Of a stretch of 64,000 nucleotides of DNA, positions 9,319 through 16,807 are shown one piece after another. A model generated the notes under the pieces. That model ran no database searches and was not told the origin of the DNA. It saw only the letters and a program-made list of their open reading frames with translations. Positions within the stretch are counted from its first letter, which is position 1, and the number at the start of each line of letters is the position of its first letter. The DNA is from an uncultured Draconibacterium sp. Its GTDB lineage: Bacteria; Bacteroidota; Bacteroidia; Bacteroidales; Prolixibacteraceae. The stretch covers positions 1,984,001 through 2,048,000 of the forward strand of contig NZ_OY781981.1 in NCBI RefSeq assembly GCF_963677565.1. The letters run 5' to 3'. The translations under genes were made by a program, and so were the position numbers.

Positions 9319-9891
9319 ATGAAAAACTCAAAACAACACCTTTTTCCAATCCTTTGTTTAGTTATTATCCTTTTCTCATCAGTAAATACACTTAATGCCC
9401 AAAACAAAACCTATTTAGGGATTGATTTTGTAAATGAAATTGCAGATAAAGATCATTTACGTCCGGGAGTTGGACTTAATGTTGCTCGAACTTTTGGAAA
9501 ACATAGCGGTATCGAGACAGGGGTTTATTACCGTTCTTACATCCAATCTTTGTCTTTTAGTATGGAAGGTAATTATTTTGATGTAGATATTCGTGAAAAC
9601 CATTTGTCAATCCCTGTGCTTTATAAGTTCTCCTCGCGAATTGTAAATATCTCTGCAGGGCCGAGCTTTGACGTTTTTCTGGGATGGAAAGATGTATCAT
9701 CTCCTGATGAAGTGGAAGTTAATGATTATGACATTGATCCCAAATACAACTTGGGGGCTATGGTAAAGCTTGGAAAAGACATTCGGTTATCTGATAAATT
9801 AGTATTTGAACCGGAGCTTCGGTTTAACCCGATTTTCAATTTAGAGCGCGTTTATATGGGGCTGGGTTTAAAGTTAAAACTTGATGTATAA
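9319..9891 (+). CDS. Outer-membrane beta-barrel (PorT/OmpA-N-like) protein
   Basis: 190 residues with a signal peptide (about 1-27, ending NTLNAQ) and then alternating hydrophobic strands typical of eight-stranded outer-membrane barrels of this phylum: LGIDFVNEI, PGVGLNVARTFGKHSGIETGVYYRSY, LSIPVLYKFSSRIVNISAGPSFDVFLG, and a last strand ending MGLGLKLKLDV. This matches the porin family / outer membrane beta-barrel domain proteins in architecture and length. It probably sits in the outer membrane; transport or structural role unknown. Single gene in its module. Family level is fairly sure, function is not. Confidence 0.75.
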   Translation: MKNSKQHLFPILCLVIILFSSVNTLNAQNKTYLGIDFVNEIADKDHLRPGVGLNVARTFGKHSGIETGVYYRSYIQSLSFSMEGNYFDVDIRENHLSIPVLYKFSSRIVNISAGPSFDVFLGWKDVSSPDEVEVNDYDIDPKYNLGAMVKLGKDIRLSDKLVFEPELRFNPIFNLERVYMGLGLKLKLDV

Positions 9892-9933
9892 TATTTTAAT
9901 AGAAGTATTTCTATTATCCCTCAATTGTCCTTC

Positions 9934-10134
9934 TTATACCTCCGCTGGCGCGGATTTGTAATCCGTGCCCTGGTCGATAAGACCAGAAATGTATTTTTAA
10001 TGATATAACCCCGAAGTAACTCATCGGGAATAAAAAATAGTTTATTGGATGTAATTGTACTAAAATAGTATTGCTTTCAGCAATGGCACGGATTACAAAT
10101 CCGCGCCAGCAACGGATGTTATATACTAGTTAGC
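9934..10134. repeat. Cassette-like spacer interrupted by a palindromic element
   Basis: Starts with TTATACCTCC (also at 3532 in spacer 1) and ends with the same 20-bp right end (10115-10134) as spacer 1. Between them sits the 175-bp element listed next. The simplest reading is one spacer type split by an inserted element. Confidence 0.6.
9940..10114. mobile_element. REP/MITE-like palindromic element, copy 1
   Basis: A 175-bp sequence identical over its full length to 12890-13064. The core (9944-10110) has 26-bp perfect terminal inverted repeats starting GCTGGCGCGGATTTGTAATC, with an inner hairpin CTGGTC/GACCAG and CCCGA/TCGGG arms. It encodes nothing. Structure and terminal sequence are reminiscent of the palindromic repeats moved by IS200-type (RAYT) transposases; no such transposase is in the window. 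Complete identity of the copies implies recent duplication or gene conversion. Confidence 0.8.
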
Positions 10135-10273
10135 AAAAATTATAAAACAAAACCGAGCCATGATGATAGAATTTATTTTAGTTGTAATAATTATTGGATT
10201 TTATTCTCTACTTGACATAAACGCTCCCCGAAATCCACTAATCAATATGCTCTGTTTTGTGTGTAATATATAA
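10135..10273 (+). pseudogene. Truncated duplicate of the start of the gene at 10923
   Basis: The segment 10135-10207 aligns with 10895-10967 at a constant offset of 760 bp, covering the leader and first 15 codons of the downstream gene (signal-peptide residues FILVVIIIGFYS are the same). After that the sequence diverges and the frame (start at 10163) closes at 10273 after 36 codons. It is either a broken gene remnant left by recombination or a decayed paralogue sharing a mobile promoter and signal region. It follows directly after a spacer right end. Confidence 0.65.
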
Positions 10274-10312
10274 GAAATTAGTGCGTTATAATTTAAACAA
10301 CCGAAAGAACAA

Positions 10313-10822
10313 ATGTTGAAAATTACCAAACCTTTGATTTCACTAATTTTCATTTTGTATGGAACTCTTGCGTATTCTCAGGAAACGGATTTGTATGATG
10401 CAAAAGGAAAATTGAAAATTGATGATAATTACAAAATTGAAAAAAATATTTTGAAGTATGTAAAAACCATCGAAAAAGAAGCTCTCCCAATTGTTTACGC
10501 TTCAATTGAATATCCTCTGCCCGCTTACGAAAATGGTATTGGAGGACTGGTAATTGCAAAAATAGTAGTTTCACGAGGAGACTTATCAATTTACTGTAAA
10601 ATAGAATCAGCATCAGACCCTTCATTAGGAAAAGCCGTTGAGAAAGCATTCTACGAGAATTCTCTAATCATTTATAAGTCTTTAGAGACAAATGAGAAAA
10701 TTGAGTTTTACGTACCCTTTGAATTTAAAATGAAAAAGTCAATCTTCATGGAAGAACTTAGAAAAAATAGTTTAATCAAGATTGAGAAAAGCTACATGGA
10801 AAGACCAAAAAAGTTGTTGTAA
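10313..10822 (+). CDS. Secreted TonB C-terminal-like domain protein
   Basis: 169 residues. Signal peptide at about 1-22 (ending LAYSQ). Residues 60-145 resemble a TonB C-terminal domain: IEYPLPAYENGIGGLVIAKIVVSRGD is the counterpart of the typical YP..A...GIQG.V.V.FVV...G pattern, and DPSLGKAVEKAF the counterpart of ...LD.EALRVV. Unlike true TonB it has a cleavable signal instead of an N-terminal anchor, so it is probably a periplasmic relative, not an energy transducer. It is a single-gene module in the AT-rich block. The domain call is moderately sure from pattern alone. Confidence 0.6.
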   Translation: MLKITKPLISLIFILYGTLAYSQETDLYDAKGKLKIDDNYKIEKNILKYVKTIEKEALPIVYASIEYPLPAYENGIGGLVIAKIVVSRGDLSIYCKIESASDPSLGKAVEKAFYENSLIIYKSLETNEKIEFYVPFEFKMKKSIFMEELRKNSLIKIEKSYMERPKKLL

Positions 10823-10835
10823 AAAAAACATTATG

Positions 10836-10894
10836 AGCGCATAACAAATTGTACTATGGCAAATTATCGCTCGCCATCTATAAGTACCCATTAC
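10836..10894. repeat. Short cassette-like spacer
   Basis: 59 bp between two genes. GTACTATGGC pairs imperfectly with GCCATCTATAAGTAC across a short loop; the left end contains CATAACA, similar to the left ends of spacers 2 and 6. It lacks the ACCGTT right end, so it may be a decayed or shortened member. Confidence 0.4.
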
Positions 10895-10922
10895 AAAAAT
10901 TATAAAACAAAACCGAGCCATT

Positions 10923-11993
10923 ATGAATAGATTTATTTTAGTTGTAATAATCATTGGATTTTATTCTCAATCTGTATTTTCACAAGATAGAGATTCGATT
11001 AATAATTACGATGATGTATGTTTTTGTAATGTAAGATTAGCACATCCCGAGGGAATACTTAGGTTAGATAATAACAAGGAAATTCTTTTCGCTTTAAAAA
11101 ATGAAAAAACACTTCACCAATTGGACAAATTGGGCATTGCACATTCCGAATCTCAGATAAAGTTATTACAACTTTCAGGGCTAATTGAAAAAAAGGATTC
11201 TTTGTATCAAACAATAATTCCAATTTTTTCAGAGTATGACACAAAACAACTACGGGATAAAACAAAGAAAATAGCAGAAAATATTATTCCTCTTTTTCAA
11301 AACGATTATGAGAATTTTCTTTCAATTCTAAATTCCAAGGGTTTAGCGAAAAACAGTTATTCGATATTTTTTGCATTTGTATTAGATGGTTTGGTTTGGG
11401 ATATTTTGGAAAATAATGGGGATATTTCCGATATGAACATTACAAAAGAAAAACCTTTTTGGAATGGCGTATTCTGGATGTTAAAGCCTAAACGGGATTT
11501 CTCTTGCGGCACTAATAGTCTATCATCTGATAATTTTTCTATTAATGTAAACTGGAGCGATAATTCTCAAATAAAGATTTCAAGTTATAAGTTGCTTAGA
11601 GAATTCCTTAATGACTATGACAAAAATGAAAAGATTACTCAAATAAAGTATTTTGAGGAATTTAGAAAAAATAATTTCTTTAACGAAAAGGGAGAAATCC
11701 AAATCCCCGTTATCATAAAAGATGGTTCGGACATAATCTATATTGAGTCTAAAAAAATTGCAAATACCGTTGTTGAGTATCTGAGTAAAGAAATCGATTA
11801 TACATCATTCCTAACTGAGTATCCTAATTTATCAAAAGGACAAAAAATAATTATTCTATATCACGAGATAATGTGGGATATTCTTGACATAATGGAGAAT
11901 AATAAACTATTAAAAAAACCAATTGCATTCGGAGAACCAATGAAAGCAAAGGATAAAGATTTAAAAGATTTGGTGTTTATTGTAAAAAAATAA
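10923..11993 (+). CDS. Hypothetical secreted protein
   Basis: 356 residues. A signal peptide (about 1-20, FILVVIIIGFYSQSVFSQ) sends it to the periplasm or beyond. The rest is polar and Lys/Asn-rich, with no lipobox, C-terminal sorting domain or membrane helix. Segments such as EGILRLDNNKEILFALKNEKTLHQLDKLGI and two similar stretches (FAFVLDGLVWDILENNGDI; YHEIMWDILDIMENN) suggest an internal duplication of a helical unit around 'WDILE/DIMENN'. No family recognised. The leader and first codons are duplicated at 10135. Its stop is 5 bp before the next spacer. Confidence 0.6.
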   Translation: MNRFILVVIIIGFYSQSVFSQDRDSINNYDDVCFCNVRLAHPEGILRLDNNKEILFALKNEKTLHQLDKLGIAHSESQIKLLQLSGLIEKKDSLYQTIIPIFSEYDTKQLRDKTKKIAENIIPLFQNDYENFLSILNSKGLAKNSYSIFFAFVLDGLVWDILENNGDISDMNITKEKPFWNGVFWMLKPKRDFSCGTNSLSSDNFSINVNWSDNSQIKISSYKLLREFLNDYDKNEKITQIKYFEEFRKNNFFNEKGEIQIPVIIKDGSDIIYIESKKIANTVVEYLSKEIDYTSFLTEYPNLSKGQKIIILYHEIMWDILDIMENNKLLKKPIAFGEPMKAKDKDLKDLVFIVKK

Positions 11994-11998
11994 CTTTT

Positions 11999-12126
11999 GC
12001 TAACACAGTACATATTGCAGGGCGGGGTTTGGTGGTGCGCCAACTGCGGATTCTCGTTTCGCAGTTCCGTGTCCTTCGGACAGGAACGCTCATTGAAATC
12101 CGCCCCGACAACAAGTACCAACCGTT
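11999..12126. repeat. Cassette-like spacer 6, imperfect hairpin
   Basis: 128 bp. Outer arms AACACAGTACATATTGCAGGGCGG and CCGCCCCGACAACAAGTACCAACCGTT pair imperfectly (GTAC, TTG and GGGCGG blocks match). Inner hairpins: ACTGCG/CGCAGT at 12041-12066 and TGTCC-TTCG-GGACA-type at about 12069-12082. It begins 5 bp after a stop codon and ends 27 bp before the next ATG. Its left half is repeated at 12838 with 3 mismatches in about 55 bp. Confidence 0.7.
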
Positions 12127-12153
12127 CCCAGTAATTTTGAAGACATTAAGACA

Positions 12154-12822
12154 TTGACAATAAATAAAATGGGAAAAGTATTTTTAATAGCAATTATATT
12201 AACAAATCCGCTTTTTATACAGGCACAATACATTAAAGACAAGTGGGGAGAAGTTATTCCTTTTTCATATACTAAGAAATACAAAGACAGTGTACGCACT
12301 GACCAAATTCATTCACTAGTTCTCCCTTCTTTTAATAACGACTCATTATTTCAACATTACAACAAAGGCAAAACCTATGAAGAAGTAGGCAGCAGTTTTG
12401 CAGTTGGATTCACTATTGACTCTCTAGTAAAATTTATCGATTATGCGAAAAAAATTGAGATTGACGAAGGTTGTTTGTGGCTCATGACCATCGAAAGTGA
12501 ATCTGCGCAATCAATCGGTATCAATATCATAAATATAAATTTCCCAGATGGTGTTTACTTTTCGGTTTATCCCGGTACTATTCCAGGATTAATCGAGGAC
12601 CCAGCGGTAGGGTTTAGTAAAAATATTAACGAGTGGACATCAACAAGAGGATTTGATGCACGAGTGAATGACAAAAAAATGAATGTAGAGTTTTTTGTTT
12701 CCAAAGGAGTTGACTATCAACCCCAAATAATCATCGACAAGATTATCTATGGATTTAGTGGGTTTGGACGCCCTGGGAATAAACTTGATTACGAAAAAAT
12801 GAAAGAAGAATTAGAAAATTGA
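12154..12822 (+). CDS. Hypothetical secreted protein, resembles a lysyl-endopeptidase-type N-terminal domain
   Basis: 222 residues. ATG at 12154 or, six codons on, at 12169 (MGKVFLIAIIL), which gives a cleaner signal peptide ending IQAQ. The central part, CLWLMTIESESAQSIGINIININFPDGVYFSVYPG, follows the pattern of the N-terminal beta-sandwich of lysyl endopeptidases (W.L.I.S..A..I...F..F.LP.G...F.Y), but the trypsin-like catalytic domain is absent. It could be a stand-alone domain, a truncated protease or something unrelated. Single-gene module flanked by related spacers on both sides. Function unknown. Confidence 0.55.
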   Translation: MTINKMGKVFLIAIILTNPLFIQAQYIKDKWGEVIPFSYTKKYKDSVRTDQIHSLVLPSFNNDSLFQHYNKGKTYEEVGSSFAVGFTIDSLVKFIDYAKKIEIDEGCLWLMTIESESAQSIGINIININFPDGVYFSVYPGTIPGLIEDPAVGFSKNINEWTSTRGFDARVNDKKMNVEFFVSKGVDYQPQIIIDKIIYGFSGFGRPGNKLDYEKMKEELEN

Positions 12823-12835
12823 ATAAAAAACTACT

Positions 12836-12890
12836 GGTAACAAAGTACATATTGCAGGGCGGGGTTCGGTGGTACGCCAACTGCGGATTC
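12836..12890. repeat. Left half of a cassette-like spacer
   Basis: From 12838 this matches the left half of the spacer at 12001 over about 55 bp with 3 differences, then stops exactly where the palindromic element begins. The matching right half (ending ACCGTT) is missing beyond 13064, so insertion was accompanied by a deletion or recombination. Confidence 0.65.
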
Positions 12891-13064
12891 TCCGCTGGCG
12901 CGGATTTGTAATCCGTGCCCTGGTCGATAAGACCAGAAATGTATTTTTAATGATATAACCCCGAAGTAACTCATCGGGAATAAAAAATAGTTTATTGGAT
13001 GTAATTGTACTAAAATAGTATTGCTTTCAGCAATGGCACGGATTACAAATCCGCGCCAGCAACG
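12890..13064. mobile_element. REP/MITE-like palindromic element, copy 2
   Basis: Identical over 175 bp to copy 1 at 9940-10114, same orientation, offset 2950 bp. Core 12894-13060 with 26-bp perfect inverted ends. It sits inside a truncated spacer and marks the right edge of the cassette-like block. Confidence 0.8.
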
Positions 13065-13203
13065 AGGGGTAAGATTTCCTGGCATTATATTGATTAACAC
13101 AAATTAAGTTAAATAGATTCAAAATTGTTAATTGACCTGAAAATATTGGTTTTTAATAACAAATGCTCATAAATTGCAGTCTAGGCTTTTAAACAATTTA
13201 ATC

Positions 13204-13641
13204 ATGAAACAAATTTTTATAATTGTAATCTGTTTTACCGTTTTTGCTGCCTGTTCTTCCAGCAAAAAGGTGGTTAACAAATCGAACTACAACGATTTGG
13301 TGGGGCAGAACGAACTAGCAATCCTAAAACAAGTAGGAAGTCCGACACAAGTAATACATACGCCCTCTGGCGGAAAGGTAATGGTGTACGAATTTACTGA
13401 AACAGGTATGTTTCTTACGCCAAACAAGTCGAACCTTAATATTAATCCCAAAACGAAAAAATGGACTTACACCAGTAATGTAAATAAAACGACTAACGAT
13501 CCTGAATATACCATCTACCAAAAAAACACATCGAGTTTTAAAGCCTATATTGACGAGCATGGTAAATGCATTCGTGTAGATGGAAATTTGCCTCAAGAGT
13601 ATATGGAAATGCGCTATGAAAGGTTTAAGCATTTTAAATAA
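13204..13641 (+). CDS. Small lipoprotein
   Basis: 145 residues from the ATG at 13204; the frame is open upstream to 13174, but only 13204 gives a proper lipoprotein signal (MKQIFIIVICFTVFAAC, Cys at residue 17). The mature part carries NDLVGQNELAILKQVGSPTQVIHTPSGGKVMVYEF, a pattern like SmpA/BamE-type small outer-membrane-associated domains (a G...V...G.P pattern), but I would not assign it. Probably anchored in a cell envelope membrane. Monocistronic. Confidence 0.65.
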   Translation: MKQIFIIVICFTVFAACSSSKKVVNKSNYNDLVGQNELAILKQVGSPTQVIHTPSGGKVMVYEFTETGMFLTPNKSNLNINPKTKKWTYTSNVNKTTNDPEYTIYQKNTSSFKAYIDEHGKCIRVDGNLPQEYMEMRYERFKHFK

Positions 13642-13869
13642 ACCTGGAAATTATGACAAACTCAAACAACAAACAGAAAACAATAAAATCAACCCATCAA
13701 ACAGAAAACAAAAGCCTTTTAAATTATTAATAACAAATTAAAATCATGAAACGAACATGAATTTTCCTCATTCTAAATTCGCAAACAAGAATGATTAAAA
13801 TTTATGTGAGTTCCTGTCCCGATGGTTATCGGGATTTTGAACATTCAGAAATCAAAAAATTTTTAACAG
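13642..13869. other. Intergenic DNA with a terminator-like hairpin
   Basis: No gene supported. TCCCGATGGTTATCGGGA followed by TTTT at about 13817-13838 can form a short hairpin with a T tail on the plus strand. The rest is A-rich and featureless. Confidence 0.35.
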
Positions 13870-14397
13870 ATGAAACAGAATTCCATTTTACTTTTAATTT
13901 TTTCTTTATTCCTTTTTTCGTGTGATAACGACGACCCGGTAGTGATTGAAACCAATCTTCCGCTTACGGTTCCGATTGAAATAAGCGAAGCATCGGCAAC
14001 AGAGCACGAGTCGGGAAGAACGGATTATGCATTTACAGCATCGGGAACTTATTACCTTAGCGATAATGATGACCTAAAAGACCAACTTGATGATATTTCA
14101 AATATCTTCAGTAGAGGGTCTTCTGCTAAAATAGCTGGTCTTGCTGAAGGAGATACGGTAAATTATGTGTCAATTTCAATAGGGGAAAGTACGGTGGGCA
14201 TTAATACGCCTGATTCACTTTACTTTACTTCAACATCCAATCCGGATTTAGGATTTGGATATGCCGCTTTTGGAGATGTTTTGATGGAGGACAAACAAGT
14301 AACGGTTACTGTTGAAGGAACTACCCGAAAAGCACCAATGAATTTTGACGTAAATTTTGAGCTTTTAATAGAGGCTGTACTAGCCGATGAGTGGTAA
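13870..14397 (+). CDS. Hypothetical lipoprotein
   Basis: 175 residues. Lipoprotein signal MKQNSILLLIFSLFLFSC with Cys at residue 18 followed by an acidic DNDD sequence, which in this phylum is compatible with surface-exposed lipoproteins (lipoprotein export signal rich in D/E after the Cys). The mature part is a beta-rich domain with no recognised family. A terminator-like hairpin follows at 14408. Confidence 0.65.
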   Translation: MKQNSILLLIFSLFLFSCDNDDPVVIETNLPLTVPIEISEASATEHESGRTDYAFTASGTYYLSDNDDLKDQLDDISNIFSRGSSAKIAGLAEGDTVNYVSISIGESTVGINTPDSLYFTSTSNPDLGFGYAAFGDVLMEDKQVTVTVEGTTRKAPMNFDVNFELLIEAVLADEW

Positions 14398-14407
14398 TAA
14401 TGAAAGA

Positions 14408-14450
14408 TCCGATCTGCATAAATTAACTTCTATACAGATCGGACCCTTTT
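14408..14450 (+). terminator. Rho-independent terminator
   Basis: TCCGATCTG (14408-14416) pairs perfectly with CAGATCGGA (14435-14443), followed by CCCTTTT. It lies 10 bp after the stop codon of the lipoprotein gene. Confidence 0.6.
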
Positions 14451-14576
14451 ACTAATGACCTCCGCTGCTGCCGCGCGAATTTTTTCGCGTGGCATAGTGT
14501 TTAATCTCATAGCGCACGGCCAATCATTTCAATCCTCCCACAGTCTCCAATCCCACGCTCTCACACTCTTTTCTTC

Positions 14577-15281
14577 TTACTCCATCCAAAACCGGTTACG
14601 GCGATGGATCTTTTTCCCCCAGTAAACAAAAGGTGTATCGGCAGCGGCGACAACCCATTTTAATAAATAAGTAGTTAGAAATATCTCGAGAAGCACCGGC
14701 CATTCGTAAACACCCCAAAAAGCAATGGCAACAAAAACCACGCTGTCTATCAGTTGCGAGATCATGGTACTGAGGTTATTGCGCAACCAGATCTGGTGGT
14801 CTTTCGAGAAACGCTTTTTCCAGAAATGGTAAGCCCAAACATCGTGGCGCTGTGACAAGAGGTAAGCTGCTAAACTTGCAACCGCAATACGCGGCATCAG
14901 GCTAAAAATTGTACTGGTAGCTTCGTGGGTTATTCCGGCAAATTCGTCGCCTTCCAGCGGCAGAAATTCCAGTGCCAGGTTCATCAGCAAAGTCATGGAT
15001 ATAAGACTGAAGAATCCGATCCACACTGCTTTTTTAGCTTCCTCTTTGCCGTAGTTCTCCGACAAAATATCGGTCACCAAAAACGAGGTGGCGTACACAA
15101 TGTTGCCAAGCGTGGCCACCAGGCCAAACAGCTCAACAGTTTGTATTACCTGAATGTTGGCTACAATTACCGAGATGGGAATCCACATGACAAGGCCCCA
15201 TTTCCCGAATAAACGGTAGGCTAAAATGATAAGCAGAAAATTTGCCAGCAACATAGCCAGCCATAAGATTTCGTTTTGCAT
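14577..15281 (-). CDS. yhhQ: Queuosine precursor transporter
   Basis: 234 residues with about six membrane helices. The segment VIVANIQVIQTVELFGLVATLGNIVYATSFLVTDILSENYGKEEAKKAVWIGF (around residues 38-90) is the hallmark of the YhhQ/VUT transporter family, including the TDILSE(N/H)YGK motif. Family members import queuine-type precursors (preQ0/preQ1) for tRNA Q34 modification in the inner membrane. No queuosine synthesis genes are adjacent, so salvage is inferred. A hairpin with a loop complementary to the start codon region lies 17 nt upstream. Confidence 0.88.
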   Translation of the reverse strand: MQNEILWLAMLLANFLLIILAYRLFGKWGLVMWIPISVIVANIQVIQTVELFGLVATLGNIVYATSFLVTDILSENYGKEEAKKAVWIGFFSLISMTLLMNLALEFLPLEGDEFAGITHEATSTIFSLMPRIAVASLAAYLLSQRHDVWAYHFWKKRFSKDHQIWLRNNLSTMISQLIDSVVFVAIAFWGVYEWPVLLEIFLTTYLLKWVVAAADTPFVYWGKKIHRRNRFWME

Positions 15282-15298
15282 TTTTTTATTATTAAGGT

Positions 15299-15317
15299 GC
15301 AGGGTGATGCCACCTGC
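15299..15317 (-). promoter_or_regulatory. Leader hairpin, possible preQ1-type element
   Basis: On the minus strand GCAGGTG-GCAT-CACCCTGC forms a 7-bp stem with one bulged C. The loop GCAT is complementary to ATGC at the start codon of the transporter gene, and the linker between is A-rich. This is the outline of a preQ1-I pseudoknot that would hide the start codon, but consensus positions are not convincingly matched. Tentative. Confidence 0.25.
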
Positions 15318-15352
15318 TCAATTAGTACTCAAAATTTTGGCCTGCAAATGTA

Positions 15353-15535
15353 ATGGAAAAAGCTGAAAATCAAAAAGCAATGGATGACGTCATTAAGTTG
15401 GCTACAGAACATGGTAGCTGTCATTTCGAAGAAGGAACGACTGAGAAATCTGTTCCATTGGGGAGAGATTTCTCCTCATTCTTCGTCGAAATGACAATAC
15501 TGATTGGTCATAATGAATTGGTCACAGGCGATTAA
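15353..15535. repeat. Palindromic intergenic repeat (TGTCATTTCGA type)
   Basis: TGTCATTTCGAAGAAGGAACG... near 15420 is mirrored by ...TTCTTCGTCGAAATGACA ending at 15495; inner arms GAGAAATC and GATTTCTC also pair. This is a widespread Bacteroidota non-coding repeat type. The 60-codon frame across it is not a gene. Confidence 0.65.
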
Positions 15536-15704
15536 AACCACCTCCCATCCGCCAGACGGCGGATGTACTCCTCCTGAGAGGAGGAGAAAATTCGTATTCC
15601 AATTCAGCTTTTGAAATAAAAAAACGTGGTCAGTAGCACGAAAAATTCCCCTCCTGCCAGGAGGGGAGGACCGTGTTTACAGCGGTGGGGTGGTCTCGTT
15701 AACC
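15536..15704. repeat. Palindromic intergenic repeat (CCCCTCCTG type)
   Basis: Starts ACCACCTCCC and ends GGGGTGGT, with inner hairpins CTCCTCCTGAGAGGAGGAG (about 15570), CCCCTCCTGCCAGGAGGGG (about 15651) and CCGCCAGACGGCGG (about 15549). Non-coding. It lies 18 bp after the stop codon of the following minus-strand gene and may act as its terminator. Confidence 0.6.
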
Positions 15705-15722
15705 AGCCTTTGAAAAAGTTTC

Positions 15723-16796
15723 TTATTTAGTCGCCTTCTTCAAAATCCCCAAAGTCTTTTCATCCACCTTCCCAAACAACGAAACTCCGGAAGCACCGTT
15801 TTTAATGGCAACACGAATTCCTTCCTCCAACTCTGCGTCCGACTTAAAATCGGGCAGGAACAGGCCGGCATAAATCGGGAATTTCCCGCAAAGGAAATGG
15901 ATGCCTTCCTCAACTGCATCTCCGATCCAGCTTACTGATTCGCGGTAAAAACCGTGGTAGATCATCGGGCAAACGGCATCGAGGTTCCAGTTGGTCCAGT
16001 CCTGGCGCACAATGCGGCGCGCTATTTCCGGTGTCGGGAAAACCGCTGCAGTAATGGGTTTATTGTACGAATGTGTAATTTCTGCCAGGTGGTTTACAAT
16101 ACCATTTACCTGCTCGTAACGGTATTTTCGCCATGCCGGACTTTGGTCGGGATGTTCCATCTCCAGCGGATCTTTACCCGTTTTCTTTTTGAAATTCTCG
16201 CGGCAGGTATCGCAATAACAAAAATCATATTCCGGCAATTCCTGGCTTTGGTCGATGCCGTAGTTATCCCACAGGTTTACCGGCAGAATCACGTCGCAGT
16301 AACGCACATAATCCAGGTGCAGGCCATCTACATAATCCTTTTCCAGAATTTCTTTCGAGCGCTGAGCCAGGTATTCTTTCACTTCCGGTTTCGACGGGCA
16401 CAACCAGCGGTAATAACCCACGTACGGTGGATTGTCGGCACACGATTTTCCATCGCGGCTAACAGCATACCATTCCGGGTGACTGGCAAGCAGTTCTTTT
16501 TCGCCACGGTTCATGGTCCACATCCAGCGGTGTGTTTCCAGCCCAGCCTTTTTTGCAATACGAAAATGGCGTTCGCTGTCGTGCTCGAAAAACATTCCGC
16601 GTACCCCGGCTTCGTAATAACTACTGTATTTTTTTTGAAGGTCTTCGTCTGTTTCTTCGTGGTTCGGATTCTCCCAAACCCAGTGTTTCAATCCTTGTTC
16701 CGGAGTTGCCGTAGTTGTTTCGTTGGCACAAGCGCTTGCTACGGTAAGGCCCATTCCGGCCAGCATTGTGGTTTTAATAAAATCTCTTTTGTTCAT
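15723..16796 (-). CDS. GHL10/DUF187-like glycoside hydrolase family protein, exported
   Basis: 357 residues. The N-terminus (MNKRDFIKTTMLAGMGLTVASAC) combines a Tat-like RDFIK start with a lipobox-type Cys. The mature part is a TIM-barrel protein of the glycosyl-hydrolase-like 10 type: GVRGMFFEHDSERHF, YRWLCPSKPEVKEYLAQRSKEILEKDYVDGLHLDYVRYCD (about 130-170, the conserved D-G-x-H-L-D-Y-x-R-Y strand), then CYCDTCRENFKKKTG and AVFPTPEIARR. Acidic residues in the HLDYVRY strand are candidate catalytic groups. It lies 11 bp downstream of the CBM9-like gene, so the pair is probably an operon acting on an extracellular glycan. Substrate unknown. Confidence 0.78.
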   Translation of the reverse strand: MNKRDFIKTTMLAGMGLTVASACANETTTATPEQGLKHWVWENPNHEETDEDLQKKYSSYYEAGVRGMFFEHDSERHFRIAKKAGLETHRWMWTMNRGEKELLASHPEWYAVSRDGKSCADNPPYVGYYRWLCPSKPEVKEYLAQRSKEILEKDYVDGLHLDYVRYCDVILPVNLWDNYGIDQSQELPEYDFCYCDTCRENFKKKTGKDPLEMEHPDQSPAWRKYRYEQVNGIVNHLAEITHSYNKPITAAVFPTPEIARRIVRQDWTNWNLDAVCPMIYHGFYRESVSWIGDAVEEGIHFLCGKFPIYAGLFLPDFKSDAELEEGIRVAIKNGASGVSLFGKVDEKTLGILKKATK

Positions 16797-16807
16797 CGTT
16801 GAATTGT

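Noticed and set aside
3531..12126. Calling the spacers true integron attC sites
   Set aside because: The GTTRRRY/RYYYAAC core is not met in the right ends (GTTAGCG, GTTGTGT, GTTCCCA) and no IntI is present, so only attC-like architecture is claimed.
15353..15535. 60-codon plus-strand frame (MEKAENQKAMDDV...)
   Set aside because: Most of it lies in a palindromic TGTCATTTCGA-type repeat; no ribosome site, no family, frame explained by the repeat.
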